Shown piece after piece: positions 54,842-63,099 of a stretch of DNA of 64,000 bases (position 1 is the first letter of the stretch; each line of letters starts with the position of its first letter). Origin of the DNA: Mucilaginibacter sp. CSA2-8R (GTDB lineage Bacteria; Bacteroidota; Bacteroidia; Sphingobacteriales; Sphingobacteriaceae); assembly GCF_038806765.1 (NCBI RefSeq), contig NZ_CP152389.1, positions 4,836,001 to 4,900,000 of the forward strand, given 5' to 3'. A program made the position numbers and the translations under genes. A model generated the notes under the pieces. The model ran no database searches and was not told where the DNA came from. It saw only the letters and a list, made by a program, of their open reading frames with translations.

Positions 54842-55831
54842 ATGCCGGCAACTATTTACAACCCGTTTACCCGATATAACTTTAGCAACCGCAACTGCTT
54901 TTTAACCGGGCAGCCTCTGCAAAGTGAAGAAGAAAAAATACAGGTTTTTCCGGCCTGGCTAATGAGCCGCTATAACCTTGAAGATAAAGCCATTAAATTG
55001 CTCGACGAAAGCTATACCGGCTATAAAGATTTAAAACTGCCTTGCCTGGCCAGTATTAACGACCAGTACATTACACCGCTGGAAACCGAGATAGAGGCCG
55101 CTTTTACCCAAGGCTATGATGCGGTGAAAGCATTGGAGCCGTTAAAGCTGTTTCAGTGGGCGGGTAAATTATTGTACGGTATTATTTTTAACGAGATGCA
55201 GGCCGGCATCAGGCAGCAGCATGCCCAAGGCGATGCATTCCACTTGTCGCAGGCATTGGGGCATAAGTTTGGCAACTTGCTGATGATGTTGCAAAGCATC
55301 AATTTGCCTATTGTTTTTGATGAGTTCGAACCATTCAGCCTGTTTCTGTTCAGGGTAAACAATGCCGAAAATGAGTTTGGCTACCGCGATGAAATTAACA
55401 CCCTGACGTTTTCGCTCCGCATCAATGATTTTGGGTTGATTATCTGTTTGCAGGATAATGGTTCCAACTTGCGTTACCACCAGGAAATGTATGATCAGCT
55501 TAAAAACGACACGCTGCACCCCATACAGTTTGAAGAATTTAATGCCCGGGTATTTTATTCGGCCTTTTTATTCAACCGTTTGCCCGAATATGATGTACTG
55601 CCGGTAGGCAATGATATTTTTATAGAGGCTGCCCCTTTACGCGGCACCAGCAGCCGCCCAATGTTTGATGAATGGACTAACAAAACCTATGGCCAGGTGC
55701 TGGAAAGCTTTTGGAAAAAATGGGGATTTTTACTTTTAGAAATCATCAAGAACCCGGAACATCCCAAAAGCTTTTTGTTTACGCCTGATGGATACAAAAT
55801 TGGTGCGGAAGCGGTGGAATTGCCGTTGTGA
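54842..55831 (+). CDS. Conserved hypothetical protein
   Basis: 329 residues from ATG 54842; a TTG at 54815 lies upstream of the promoter box and is rejected. No signal or membrane segment. The N-terminal stretch NCFLTGQPLQSEEEKIQVFPAWLMSRY recalls the start of HNH-type proteins (C-x-x-C...HVFP), but the second cysteine and the histidine are missing. The remainder is a mixed alpha/beta protein with no motif I recognise. Confidence 0.75.
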   Translation: MPATIYNPFTRYNFSNRNCFLTGQPLQSEEEKIQVFPAWLMSRYNLEDKAIKLLDESYTGYKDLKLPCLASINDQYITPLETEIEAAFTQGYDAVKALEPLKLFQWAGKLLYGIIFNEMQAGIRQQHAQGDAFHLSQALGHKFGNLLMMLQSINLPIVFDEFEPFSLFLFRVNNAENEFGYRDEINTLTFSLRINDFGLIICLQDNGSNLRYHQEMYDQLKNDTLHPIQFEEFNARVFYSAFLFNRLPEYDVLPVGNDIFIEAAPLRGTSSRPMFDEWTNKTYGQVLESFWKKWGFLLLEIIKNPEHPKSFLFTPDGYKIGAEAVELPL

Positions 55832-55890
55832 GTTTTTAGAATATAGAGTCAAGAGTACAGAGTTTTCATTTAGTATTTGGAATTCGAAAT

Positions 55891-55936
55891 AAAAAGATAA
55901 AGGCGCTAATTTTAGGATTAGCGCCTTTATCTTTTT
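55891..55936. terminator. Terminator between the hypothetical and rhomboid genes
   Basis: A perfect 20-bp stem (55891-55910 with 55917-55936) around TTTAGG, with A5/T5 ends. It overlaps the rhomboid stop at 55935 and serves both strands. Confidence 0.9.
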
Positions 55937-56546
55937 ATAAACCTAATTGGTTTATAAATATCTTTATTACATCGTGATTTAGTAAGATGGTAATCATCAC
56001 GCCGCTGATGGCACCAAAAAAGTGAGCATCGTGGTTAATAGAATCGCGTGACTGTTTAGAAGCATAAGCACAATACACCAGGTACACTACGCCATACAAT
56101 AAAGCGGGTATTGGAATAGGTAACGGAAAGATAATCATCCGTGCCATTGGATTAAAAAGGATAAAACTAAACACTACAGCACTGATAGCGCCAGATGCCC
56201 CTAAACTATAATACCAGTAATCTTCTTTGTGCTTGCTTACCGACGGCAAGTCGCTCAAAACTAAGCTGGCCATATACAATAGAGCAAACTGCCAGTGACC
56301 TAAGATAGCCTCGAGCTGAAAAGCAAAAAAGTAAAACGACAGCATGTTAAACAGCAAGTGCGACCAGTCGCGGTGAATAAAACCGCTGGTAATCACCGTC
56401 CACAGCTTTTGGCCGCGGGCTACGCTGTAAGGATGAAGCATAAACTCGCCATACATCTTCTCGTTATAAAAAGCCATTAACGACAAGATAATATTAAGCG
56501 CAAAAAGAGCTGAGGCCACCGGTGCCAGGACTAAATATTGTTCCAT
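55935..56546 (-). CDS. Rhomboid intramembrane serine protease
   Basis: 203 residues, six helices. HRDWSHLLFNMLSFYFFAFQLE holds the conserved H-x-x-x-N; catalytic serine near residue 118 in LGASGAISAV; catalytic histidine near residue 175 in DAHFFGAISG. It cleaves membrane proteins; the targets are unknown. It starts directly after the M14 peptidase stop (adjacent bases), so the two are cotranscribed. Confidence 0.92.
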   Translation of the reverse strand: MEQYLVLAPVASALFALNIILSLMAFYNEKMYGEFMLHPYSVARGQKLWTVITSGFIHRDWSHLLFNMLSFYFFAFQLEAILGHWQFALLYMASLVLSDLPSVSKHKEDYWYYSLGASGAISAVVFSFILFNPMARMIIFPLPIPIPALLYGVVYLVYCAYASKQSRDSINHDAHFFGAISGVMITILLNHDVIKIFINQLGL

Positions 56547-58295
56547 TTATTGTAAGTCAAGTTGGGTATTGGTAAGCAGTCGCCCTACCGGGTAACGCAT
56601 ATAGGTATTTTCGTAAAAAGGTGAATTGCGGTAAATATACTCCAGTTGTGCAGGCCCGCTTTGTGCCAGCTGCGGAGTTTTTGTTTTCTCTTCGTCCAGT
56701 TGCTTTTGCAGTTCCGGGTGCTTTTTAAGGTAATCAAAAGCAATATCCTCAAAAACGTAATCAGAGTAGTGCTCCTTTTGGTTAAGCATCGAATCAAAAA
56801 AGCCCCAGGCAAAAAATGAATCTACGCCCTGCGGCTCCAGTGTTTCTACAATATAGCGGTTAATGGCCTGGTTGGTGTAAACTACGTAATCGCCCTCATA
56901 AAACTTAACCCGGTTATTGTTAACGGTATTCAGCTTTACGCTGTTGTGCAGGTAATGCCCCTCATAAGGCCGGGTACCGGTTTTATAATCGGCGATGTAA
57001 TAAGTTTGCAACGTTAGCGTGGTATCATGTTTTAACCGGCGCATAGCTACCTTGTTCAGCTTAAACAAATCAATAATTTTGCCCCAGGCCTGCGGAATTA
57101 TATAGGCTACCGGCTTATCGGCCGTTAAGGTTGGCTTATAAGTATTGTAATATTTAATTTCTTTGGTGTAAGGCTTGCTCCGGTCATAGTACAAGCGGTT
57201 AAACCCGCTGATGTCGCTGGGTTTGTAACCGGCCTGGTAGCCTTTAAAAGGTATCATCTCAAACTGCTGCTCGTCTAAATCCCAGTTGAGCGCAAAAGTT
57301 TTTTGTTGCTTTACCTGCTCATCCGCGCGTTGCTTAAGCTCGCCTATTTGCCCGGCATCACGCTGGCAAACGTCAATCAGGTGCTGCATAAAGTCGTAGG
57401 TGGCATACACCTTTTTATCGTACGGTTTTAGCATATGCGTTTCGGTAACGTAACTGATAATGTTATGCTGCACCGTATAACCGGTAGAAAAACGCGGCGT
57501 TTCTAAAAAAGCCACGATGCCTGAGTCGGGCGTGCGCTTTATACTTTCTACGTACGGAATCATTTCGTACCCGCTTTTGGCCATGCGTTTATATAATTCC
57601 GGCGACAGTGTTTTAGCGGTGTATTCGGCTAGCAAGGGCTGTTGCTTATCTTTTTGGGTTTCAATCAGCGTCATCACGTACTGGTAATCGGCACCGTTAC
57701 TGGCATGGTTATCTAAAAACACCTCCGGCTGCCAGGTATTCAGTATCTGCATAAAAGCCATTGCATTGCGGCTATCAGCTTTGATAAAATCGCGGTTTAA
57801 ATCCAGATTGCGGTAATTTCCCCTGAAGCCATAGGCACGCGGTCCGTTTTGACTAATACGCGAAACCCCACGATTTAAACTGCCATCAATATTGTATAAA
57901 GCAATAAAGCAAACCACCAAATTAGTAGGTAGTTTCTTTTTTTGCAGCAAGTCGCGCACCAGCATCATGCTCGCATCAATACCTTCCGGCTCGCCGGGGT
58001 GTATGCCGTTGTTAATTAAAATTACCCGTTTGTTTTGCTGTTTAATTTTTGCCGGATCAAAAACGCCGCTTTTTGATACTACCACCAGCGTCAGCGGTTT
58101 GCCAATATCGGTACTGCCGTAATTAAACAGTTTTACCTGTTGCGGGTACTGTTTAACCAGTTTAGGGTAATAGGCCATTACCTCAGCATAGGTAGCCGTA
58201 TAGTTTTTATCTTTACTTAGTTCGAAAGGGGTAAGCTGGGCTTGCAACCGCCCCGCAAAAAGGCTTAAACCTATAAGCAGCAGCATTTTTTTCAT
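56547..58295 (-). CDS. M14-family zinc carboxypeptidase, secreted
   Basis: 582 residues with a signal peptide (MKKMLLLIGLSLFAGRLQA). Zinc ligands in NNGIHPGEPEGID (HxxE, near residue 97) and the later histidine in DNHASNGADYQY; RNLDLNRDF and a glutamate in VAFLETPRFS complete the M14 core. The C-terminal 250 residues are a family-specific extension. Acts outside the cytoplasm on peptides or peptidoglycan. Confidence 0.9.
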   Translation of the reverse strand: MKKMLLLIGLSLFAGRLQAQLTPFELSKDKNYTATYAEVMAYYPKLVKQYPQQVKLFNYGSTDIGKPLTLVVVSKSGVFDPAKIKQQNKRVILINNGIHPGEPEGIDASMMLVRDLLQKKKLPTNLVVCFIALYNIDGSLNRGVSRISQNGPRAYGFRGNYRNLDLNRDFIKADSRNAMAFMQILNTWQPEVFLDNHASNGADYQYVMTLIETQKDKQQPLLAEYTAKTLSPELYKRMAKSGYEMIPYVESIKRTPDSGIVAFLETPRFSTGYTVQHNIISYVTETHMLKPYDKKVYATYDFMQHLIDVCQRDAGQIGELKQRADEQVKQQKTFALNWDLDEQQFEMIPFKGYQAGYKPSDISGFNRLYYDRSKPYTKEIKYYNTYKPTLTADKPVAYIIPQAWGKIIDLFKLNKVAMRRLKHDTTLTLQTYYIADYKTGTRPYEGHYLHNSVKLNTVNNNRVKFYEGDYVVYTNQAINRYIVETLEPQGVDSFFAWGFFDSMLNQKEHYSDYVFEDIAFDYLKKHPELQKQLDEEKTKTPQLAQSGPAQLEYIYRNSPFYENTYMRYPVGRLLTNTQLDLQ

Positions 58296-58302
58296 AGCAT
58301 GG

Positions 58303-58310
58303 CAAATGTA
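58303..58310 (-). promoter_or_regulatory. -7 promoter box of the M14/rhomboid operon
   Basis: Minus strand TACATTTG, 7 bases before ATG 58295, again predicting a near-leaderless mRNA. Confidence 0.45.
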
Positions 58311-58418
58311 AGTTTTTGTTGATGACTTGCATGTTTTACATCGCGCCGGAGCAAAAAACTATAAAAAAAGGCAAACAAGTATAAACCAAATTATCTTGCC
58401 TTATCAGCAAATAATACG

Positions 58419-59207
58419 ATGAACCAACTGCATATATTGAACGGCGACGCTACCTACGAAAAATTTATACAAACCGGCTTGGACGGGGATATACTGGTTT
58501 GGCGCGAGGTATTCTCCGAAGGCCCGCTTTCGCCAGTGATAGATGCGGCCTTTTGGCAGCAACGTGCCCAGTGGATAGCCGATACTTTTGAGGATGCCCC
58601 AGCCAGCTACCAGGATATGGTAATTTCAGAACTGGAAAAGCTCAGCCGCCCTTACGAAGATATTACGCTGTGGTTTGATTTTGACCTGCATTGCAAGGTA
58701 AACCAATTAGGCGTAATGCAGCTATTGCAGCAACAAGCCGACCTATCCGGCCCCAACATATACCTGGTGAGCCCTGACGGCTATCCGGGCGTGGAAAATT
58801 TTAGGGGAATGGGACAACTGTCGCCTGAGCAACTGGAAGACCTGTACGATAACCGCCTGCATTTAACCGATTATGATTTTACCCTGGCTAAAGAGGCCTG
58901 GCAAAAATATAATCTTTTTGATGCGCAGGCTTTACAGGAGTGGCTAAACAGTGTTCCCTTTTGGGGAAGCCTGCATCATTTAAAAACAGCGTTGACGGCA
59001 CAAGTCAAACGCCTGCAAACCGACCACCAGGGGCTAACCTATATTGCACAAATTTTGCTCAATTTATATGAGCATGGAGCTACCAGTCGCGATAAACTAT
59101 TCGAGGCATTTTGGAACCAGCATGCTATTTATGGCATGGGCGATGCAGAGTTGGACATTTATTTAAAACAACTGCAAAGCCGCGGACTGGTTAACCTTAA
59201 AGATTAA
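58419..59207 (+). CDS. DUF1835-domain protein
   Basis: 262 residues. QLHILNGDATYEKF and LVWREVFSEGPL give the DUF1835 N-terminal alpha/beta domain; a helical C-terminal region follows. Function unknown; members may belong to the GTP/nucleotide-binding Rossmann-like proteins, which is not confirmed by any motif here. It precedes rarA by 51 bases. Confidence 0.82.
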   Translation: MNQLHILNGDATYEKFIQTGLDGDILVWREVFSEGPLSPVIDAAFWQQRAQWIADTFEDAPASYQDMVISELEKLSRPYEDITLWFDFDLHCKVNQLGVMQLLQQQADLSGPNIYLVSPDGYPGVENFRGMGQLSPEQLEDLYDNRLHLTDYDFTLAKEAWQKYNLFDAQALQEWLNSVPFWGSLHHLKTALTAQVKRLQTDHQGLTYIAQILLNLYEHGATSRDKLFEAFWNQHAIYGMGDAELDIYLKQLQSRGLVNLKD

Positions 59208-59258
59208 GCACCTTGCTGCCATTAGGATTTAGTTTCAACTTTTATCAATTTTGCCTGC

Positions 59259-60539
59259 ATGAATAACCTGCCGCCGTTAGCCGAGCGTATGCGCCCCAAA
59301 ACGCTTAATGATTATGTAGGGCAACAGCATTTGGTTGGGCCAGGGGCGGTATTGCGCAAAGCCATTGAGTCGGGCAACCTGCCGTCGATGATATTTTGGG
59401 GGCCGCCGGGCGTGGGTAAGACTACGCTGGCTTATATTATTTCGCAAAGCTTATCGCGGCCGTTTTTTGCGTTAAGTGCCATCAATTCGGGCGTAAAAGA
59501 TGTACGGGAGGTGATTGAAAAGGCTGCCTTACTTAAAAAAGGCGGACAAACCCTGCCGGTGTTGTTTATTGATGAAATTCACCGTTTTTCTAAATCGCAG
59601 CAAGACTCATTACTGGGTGCGGTAGAACGCGGCATTGTTACCCTGATTGGCGCCACTACCGAAAACCCCTCGTTCGAGGTAATTTCGGCTTTACTATCCC
59701 GCTGCCAGGTGTATATTTTGCAGCATCTGCACGAAGACGACCTGATTAGCCTGCTCAACAAAGCTATGCAGCAAGACGAGGTGCTTCAACAAAAAAATAT
59801 TACCATCCATGAGCATGAAGCTTTGCTGCGCCTATCGGGCGGAGATGCGCGTAAGCTGCTCAATATTTTTGAACTGTTGATTAATGCTATTGATGCACCT
59901 AAGATTGTAGTGACCAACCAGGCCGTCTTGGATAATGTGCAGCAAAATATGGCCTTGTATGATAAGGCCGGCGAGCAGCACTATGATATAATTTCGGCCT
60001 TCATTAAATCTATGCGTGGCAGCGACCCTAACGGCGCTGTGTATTGGCTGGCCCGGATGCTGGTGGGTGGCGAAGACCCTTCGTTTATAGCACGCCGTAT
60101 GCTTATCCTGGCCTCAGAAGATATTGGCAATGCAAACCCCAATGCTTTGCTGCTGGCACAAAGTTGTTTTGAGGCAGTGAATGTGATTGGTATGCCCGAG
60201 GCACGTATTATCTTATCGCAAACTGCTGTTTTTTTAGCTACGTCGGCTAAAAGCAATGCCAGCTATATGGCCATTGGCGAGGCTATGTCGCTGGTAAAAC
60301 AAACCGGTGACCTGCCCGTGCCGTTACACTTGCGCAACGCTCCTACCAAACTCATGAAAAATATTGGCTACGGTAAGGATTATAAGTATGCCCATAGCTA
60401 CGAAGGCAACTTTACCGACCAGGATTTTTTACCTGATGCTATTAAAGGCACCAAACTTTACGACCCGGGCAATAATGCCCGCGAAAACGAAGCCCGCGAA
60501 AAGCTCCGCAAGCTTTGGGGCAACCGGTATAAATATTAA
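59259..60539 (+). CDS. rarA: Replication-associated recombination protein A (RarA/MgsA)
   Basis: 426 residues. AAA+ clamp-loader-like ATPase: Walker A GPPGVGKT (residues 48-55), Walker B LFIDEIHRF, sensor 1 ATTENPSFEV, arginine-finger region LLSRCQ, and a C-terminal tetramerisation part with YKYAHSYEGNFTDQDFLPD. Acts at stalled replication forks. A near-consensus -7 box (CAATTTTG, 59246-59253) ends 5 bases before the ATG. Confidence 0.95.
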   Translation: MNNLPPLAERMRPKTLNDYVGQQHLVGPGAVLRKAIESGNLPSMIFWGPPGVGKTTLAYIISQSLSRPFFALSAINSGVKDVREVIEKAALLKKGGQTLPVLFIDEIHRFSKSQQDSLLGAVERGIVTLIGATTENPSFEVISALLSRCQVYILQHLHEDDLISLLNKAMQQDEVLQQKNITIHEHEALLRLSGGDARKLLNIFELLINAIDAPKIVVTNQAVLDNVQQNMALYDKAGEQHYDIISAFIKSMRGSDPNGAVYWLARMLVGGEDPSFIARRMLILASEDIGNANPNALLLAQSCFEAVNVIGMPEARIILSQTAVFLATSAKSNASYMAIGEAMSLVKQTGDLPVPLHLRNAPTKLMKNIGYGKDYKYAHSYEGNFTDQDFLPDAIKGTKLYDPGNNARENEAREKLRKLWGNRYKY

Positions 60540-60694
60540 TTGCTTTAACCGCTATTTGGACCGGCTTTTGACATTTGATAATAAATTAACAAATAAGCAG
60601 ATTAAACCGTTTACGCCAATACTTTTCTAATTACTTGTTATTATTTGGCCAGTAATCTGCCTGGTTATTATTTATCTAAATAAATTTAGAATGT

Positions 60695-61189
60695 ATGTTT
60701 ACGATTAGAAAAGCCACACCGGCGGATGCCGACCAGATTATAAAAATTGCTCATCAAACCTGGTGGCCTACTTACAGTCAAATTTTATCTACTGAGCAAA
60801 TCTCTTATATGCTGTCGGCCATTTACCTGTCGGACAAAGTTGCCGACCAGATTGCTACCCAAAGCCAGATCTATTTGGTTTTAGAAGAAGACGAACAGCC
60901 AGTAGCGTTTGCCTCCTATTCCGTTCGTGAAGATGACGCGGAGGTTTACAAATTACAAAAACTCTACTGCCATCCCAGCACCCAGGGTAAAGGCTACGGC
61001 AAGGCCTTGATTGATTATGTTGTTGATGTTGTACAGCAAGCCAGTAAAAAAACACTCGAACTGAACGTTAACCGAGGTAACAACGCCAAAACTTTTTACG
61101 AGAAAATGGGATTTGAAGTGGCTTATGAAGAAGATATCCCGATTGGGCCTTACTGGATGAACGACTATGTGATGCGTAAACTGTTGTGA
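60695..61189 (+). CDS. GNAT N-acetyltransferase
   Basis: 164 residues. MFTIRKATPADADQIIKIAHQTW opens the fold; LQKLYCHPSTQGKGYGKALIDYV is the acetyl-CoA-binding Q/R-x-x-G-x-G/A loop; LELNVNRGNNAKTFYEKMGFE is the C-terminal strand-helix. Acceptor unknown. An ATG 4 bases earlier is out of frame. Confidence 0.88.
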   Translation: MFTIRKATPADADQIIKIAHQTWWPTYSQILSTEQISYMLSAIYLSDKVADQIATQSQIYLVLEEDEQPVAFASYSVREDDAEVYKLQKLYCHPSTQGKGYGKALIDYVVDVVQQASKKTLELNVNRGNNAKTFYEKMGFEVAYEEDIPIGPYWMNDYVMRKLL

Positions 61190-61192
61190 TGG

Positions 61193-61702
61193 CTAAGCAT
61201 CCCTGATAAATAGAAGCAGCTCCGTTTGCTCATCAGGATTTACGGTTCCGTCACGATAAAAACCCATCTTATCAAGCAAGGCAACAGACCGCTGGTTGCC
61301 GGCTGCCGTAATAGCCGCAATATGTTTTTGCTGTAGATGCCCGAAGGCATGTTGTATGGTGGCCGTTGCAATTTCGTACCCATAGCCCAGGCCTTCGTAT
61401 TCGGGCAGTAATGCATAGCCTATATCCAAATACTCTAAATATGGCCGCTTCAATAATCCGCACATGCCTATGGGAGTCTGGCTATCTTTCAGTTCTACCA
61501 GGTAAAGCCCAAACCCGCTTACTACGTAGCTTAACAAAGGGCCTTGCAATAAGTAACTTTGTGCATCGGCTACTGTTTTAATATTACGGTCGCCAATGTA
61601 TTGCAGCCATGTGGGGCTATTTAGCAGCTCTACTATAAACGGGGCATCGGCCATCATAAAATGGCGCAGTGTAAGCCTTTCCGTTTGCAGCACAATCGTC
61701 AT
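61193..61702 (-). CDS. GNAT N-acetyltransferase, RimJ/RimL type
   Basis: 169 residues: TERLTLRHFMMADAPFIVELLNSPTWLQYIGDR, GMCGLLKRPYLEYLDIGYALLPEYEGLGYGYEIATATI, ITAAGNQRSVALLDKMGFYRDG, the pattern of ribosomal-protein-type acetyltransferases. Acceptor unknown. Convergent with the other GNAT gene, only 3 bases apart, though the two are not close relatives. Confidence 0.88.
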   Translation of the reverse strand: MTIVLQTERLTLRHFMMADAPFIVELLNSPTWLQYIGDRNIKTVADAQSYLLQGPLLSYVVSGFGLYLVELKDSQTPIGMCGLLKRPYLEYLDIGYALLPEYEGLGYGYEIATATIQHAFGHLQQKHIAAITAAGNQRSVALLDKMGFYRDGTVNPDEQTELLLFIRDA

Positions 61703-61724
61703 ATCGCAATTAATGGATTAAAGG

Positions 61725-61753
61725 CAAACGTAATAAAAAAACCACAAGTGCAA
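61725..61753 (-). promoter_or_regulatory. Promoter of the RimJ-type gene, overlapping a terminator
   Basis: -7 box TACGTTTG (complement of 61725-61732) and TTG (complement of 61751-61753) are 18 bases apart. The -33 element lies in the loop of the upstream operon's terminator. Confidence 0.5.
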
Positions 61754-61762
61754 TACTTGTGG
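61734..61762 (-). terminator. Terminator of the M61/M28 peptidase operon
   Basis: CCACAAGT (complement of 61755-61762) pairs with 61742-61749 around a 5-base loop, followed on the minus strand by seven T. Confidence 0.85.
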
Positions 61763-61788
61763 CTTTACAAAGCTTGGTTTGAGTAGCC

Positions 61789-63099
61789 TTAACGCTCCAG
61801 TTTAGCAATGCGCTTTGGCGCGTCTTTACCGCCTACTATACTGCGCGAGCTTAGTGCTATGGCACGGATGGTAGCTGTAATATTGGCTACATCCAAAGAA
61901 CTAAATTCATCTTTTACCGAATGATACAATTTATCGGTATCAATCTGATCGGTAGATATGGTATGCGCCGGTACACCCAAACGTGCCAGGGTGGCGTTAT
62001 CACTCCGGTAAAACAGGTTTTGCTCCGGGTATGGGTCCGGGTAAAACTTGAAAGCCGTTCCGTCTAAGTTGCGCTGCAAAATTTCGCCAAAATCAGAACG
62101 CTCATAGCCGGTAATAAACGCCGTGTTTTGGCCAAATTTCGAAGTTTTACCAATCATTTCTATGTTAAACATGGCCACTGTTTTATCAGGGTCAAGCTGT
62201 TTTGAGAAATACTGCGAGCCAAAACCGCCAATTTCTTCGGCCGTAAAAGCTACAAAAATAAGGGTGCGCTCATTGTTATTCAGCTTTTTATAATACTTGG
62301 CCAAGCTAATCACAGCCGTAGTACCCGAGGCATCATCATCAGCACCATTGGCAATGCTATCACCTTCCATTGAACGCAAAATACCCAAATGGTCATAATG
62401 GCCCGAAAAAACCACATATTCATCAGGCTTGCTTTTACCCGGCAGCATCCCCACCACATTATAGATTGGAGGGTTATCCATCTTAGTTTTAAAAGTAACC
62501 TCAAAGTTTTTAACCTCGCCAAAGTTACCCAGCACCATAACCACCTGCTGCGTATTGTTAGCAGCAATAGGTTCTTTCATGCTGATATTATCACCTGCAA
62601 AACGGCTGTGCAACTGCTTAAATATAGGCTCAAATTGCGGATCAATCAGTATCAGCGTTTTTTTACCGCTGCGGATGTAGTTACGGTATTCGGTCTGAAA
62701 GTTTTGCCCGGCCGCAATTTTTACAATCTGTACATCGGCATTGCTTTTCCAATTAAAATCAGCACCGCCGGCTATCGCAATATTATTCGCAGCAATGGAT
62801 TGCCCGTCAATACTTACCTGCATTTGTGTAGGCGTAGTGCGGTAAACAGTAAAACTCTGGCGGTAGCCTGTATTACCTTTAAGCGGCTGCAAACCAATCT
62901 TTTTAAATTCACCTTCAATAAAAGTGGCTGCTTTATCAATGCCCGGAGTGCCCGTTTTGCGGCCTTGCATATCGTCGGCACTCAACGTTTTAATTAAACG
63001 CTCCACGTCATTTTGCTGTATCAGCTTATTTACATCCTGCGCAAAGCTGCTCAAACCCGAGGCCATAAGTGCCAGGGCAATCGTATATTTCTTAATCAT
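61789..63099 (-). CDS. M28-family zinc aminopeptidase, secreted
   Basis: 436 residues from ATG 63099, which overlaps the upstream stop (TAATG) and gives a proper signal peptide (MIKKYTIALALMASGLSSFAQ); the in-frame ATG at 63123 would spoil it. Di-zinc ligands: FSGHYDHLGI, NGADDDASGTTAV and FTAEEIGGFGSQYF (catalytic Glu). The PA-domain insertion lies at about residues 120-220. Digests peptides outside the cytoplasm. Confidence 0.92.
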   Translation of the reverse strand: MIKKYTIALALMASGLSSFAQDVNKLIQQNDVERLIKTLSADDMQGRKTGTPGIDKAATFIEGEFKKIGLQPLKGNTGYRQSFTVYRTTPTQMQVSIDGQSIAANNIAIAGGADFNWKSNADVQIVKIAAGQNFQTEYRNYIRSGKKTLILIDPQFEPIFKQLHSRFAGDNISMKEPIAANNTQQVVMVLGNFGEVKNFEVTFKTKMDNPPIYNVVGMLPGKSKPDEYVVFSGHYDHLGILRSMEGDSIANGADDDASGTTAVISLAKYYKKLNNNERTLIFVAFTAEEIGGFGSQYFSKQLDPDKTVAMFNIEMIGKTSKFGQNTAFITGYERSDFGEILQRNLDGTAFKFYPDPYPEQNLFYRSDNATLARLGVPAHTISTDQIDTDKLYHSVKDEFSSLDVANITATIRAIALSSRSIVGGKDAPKRIAKLER

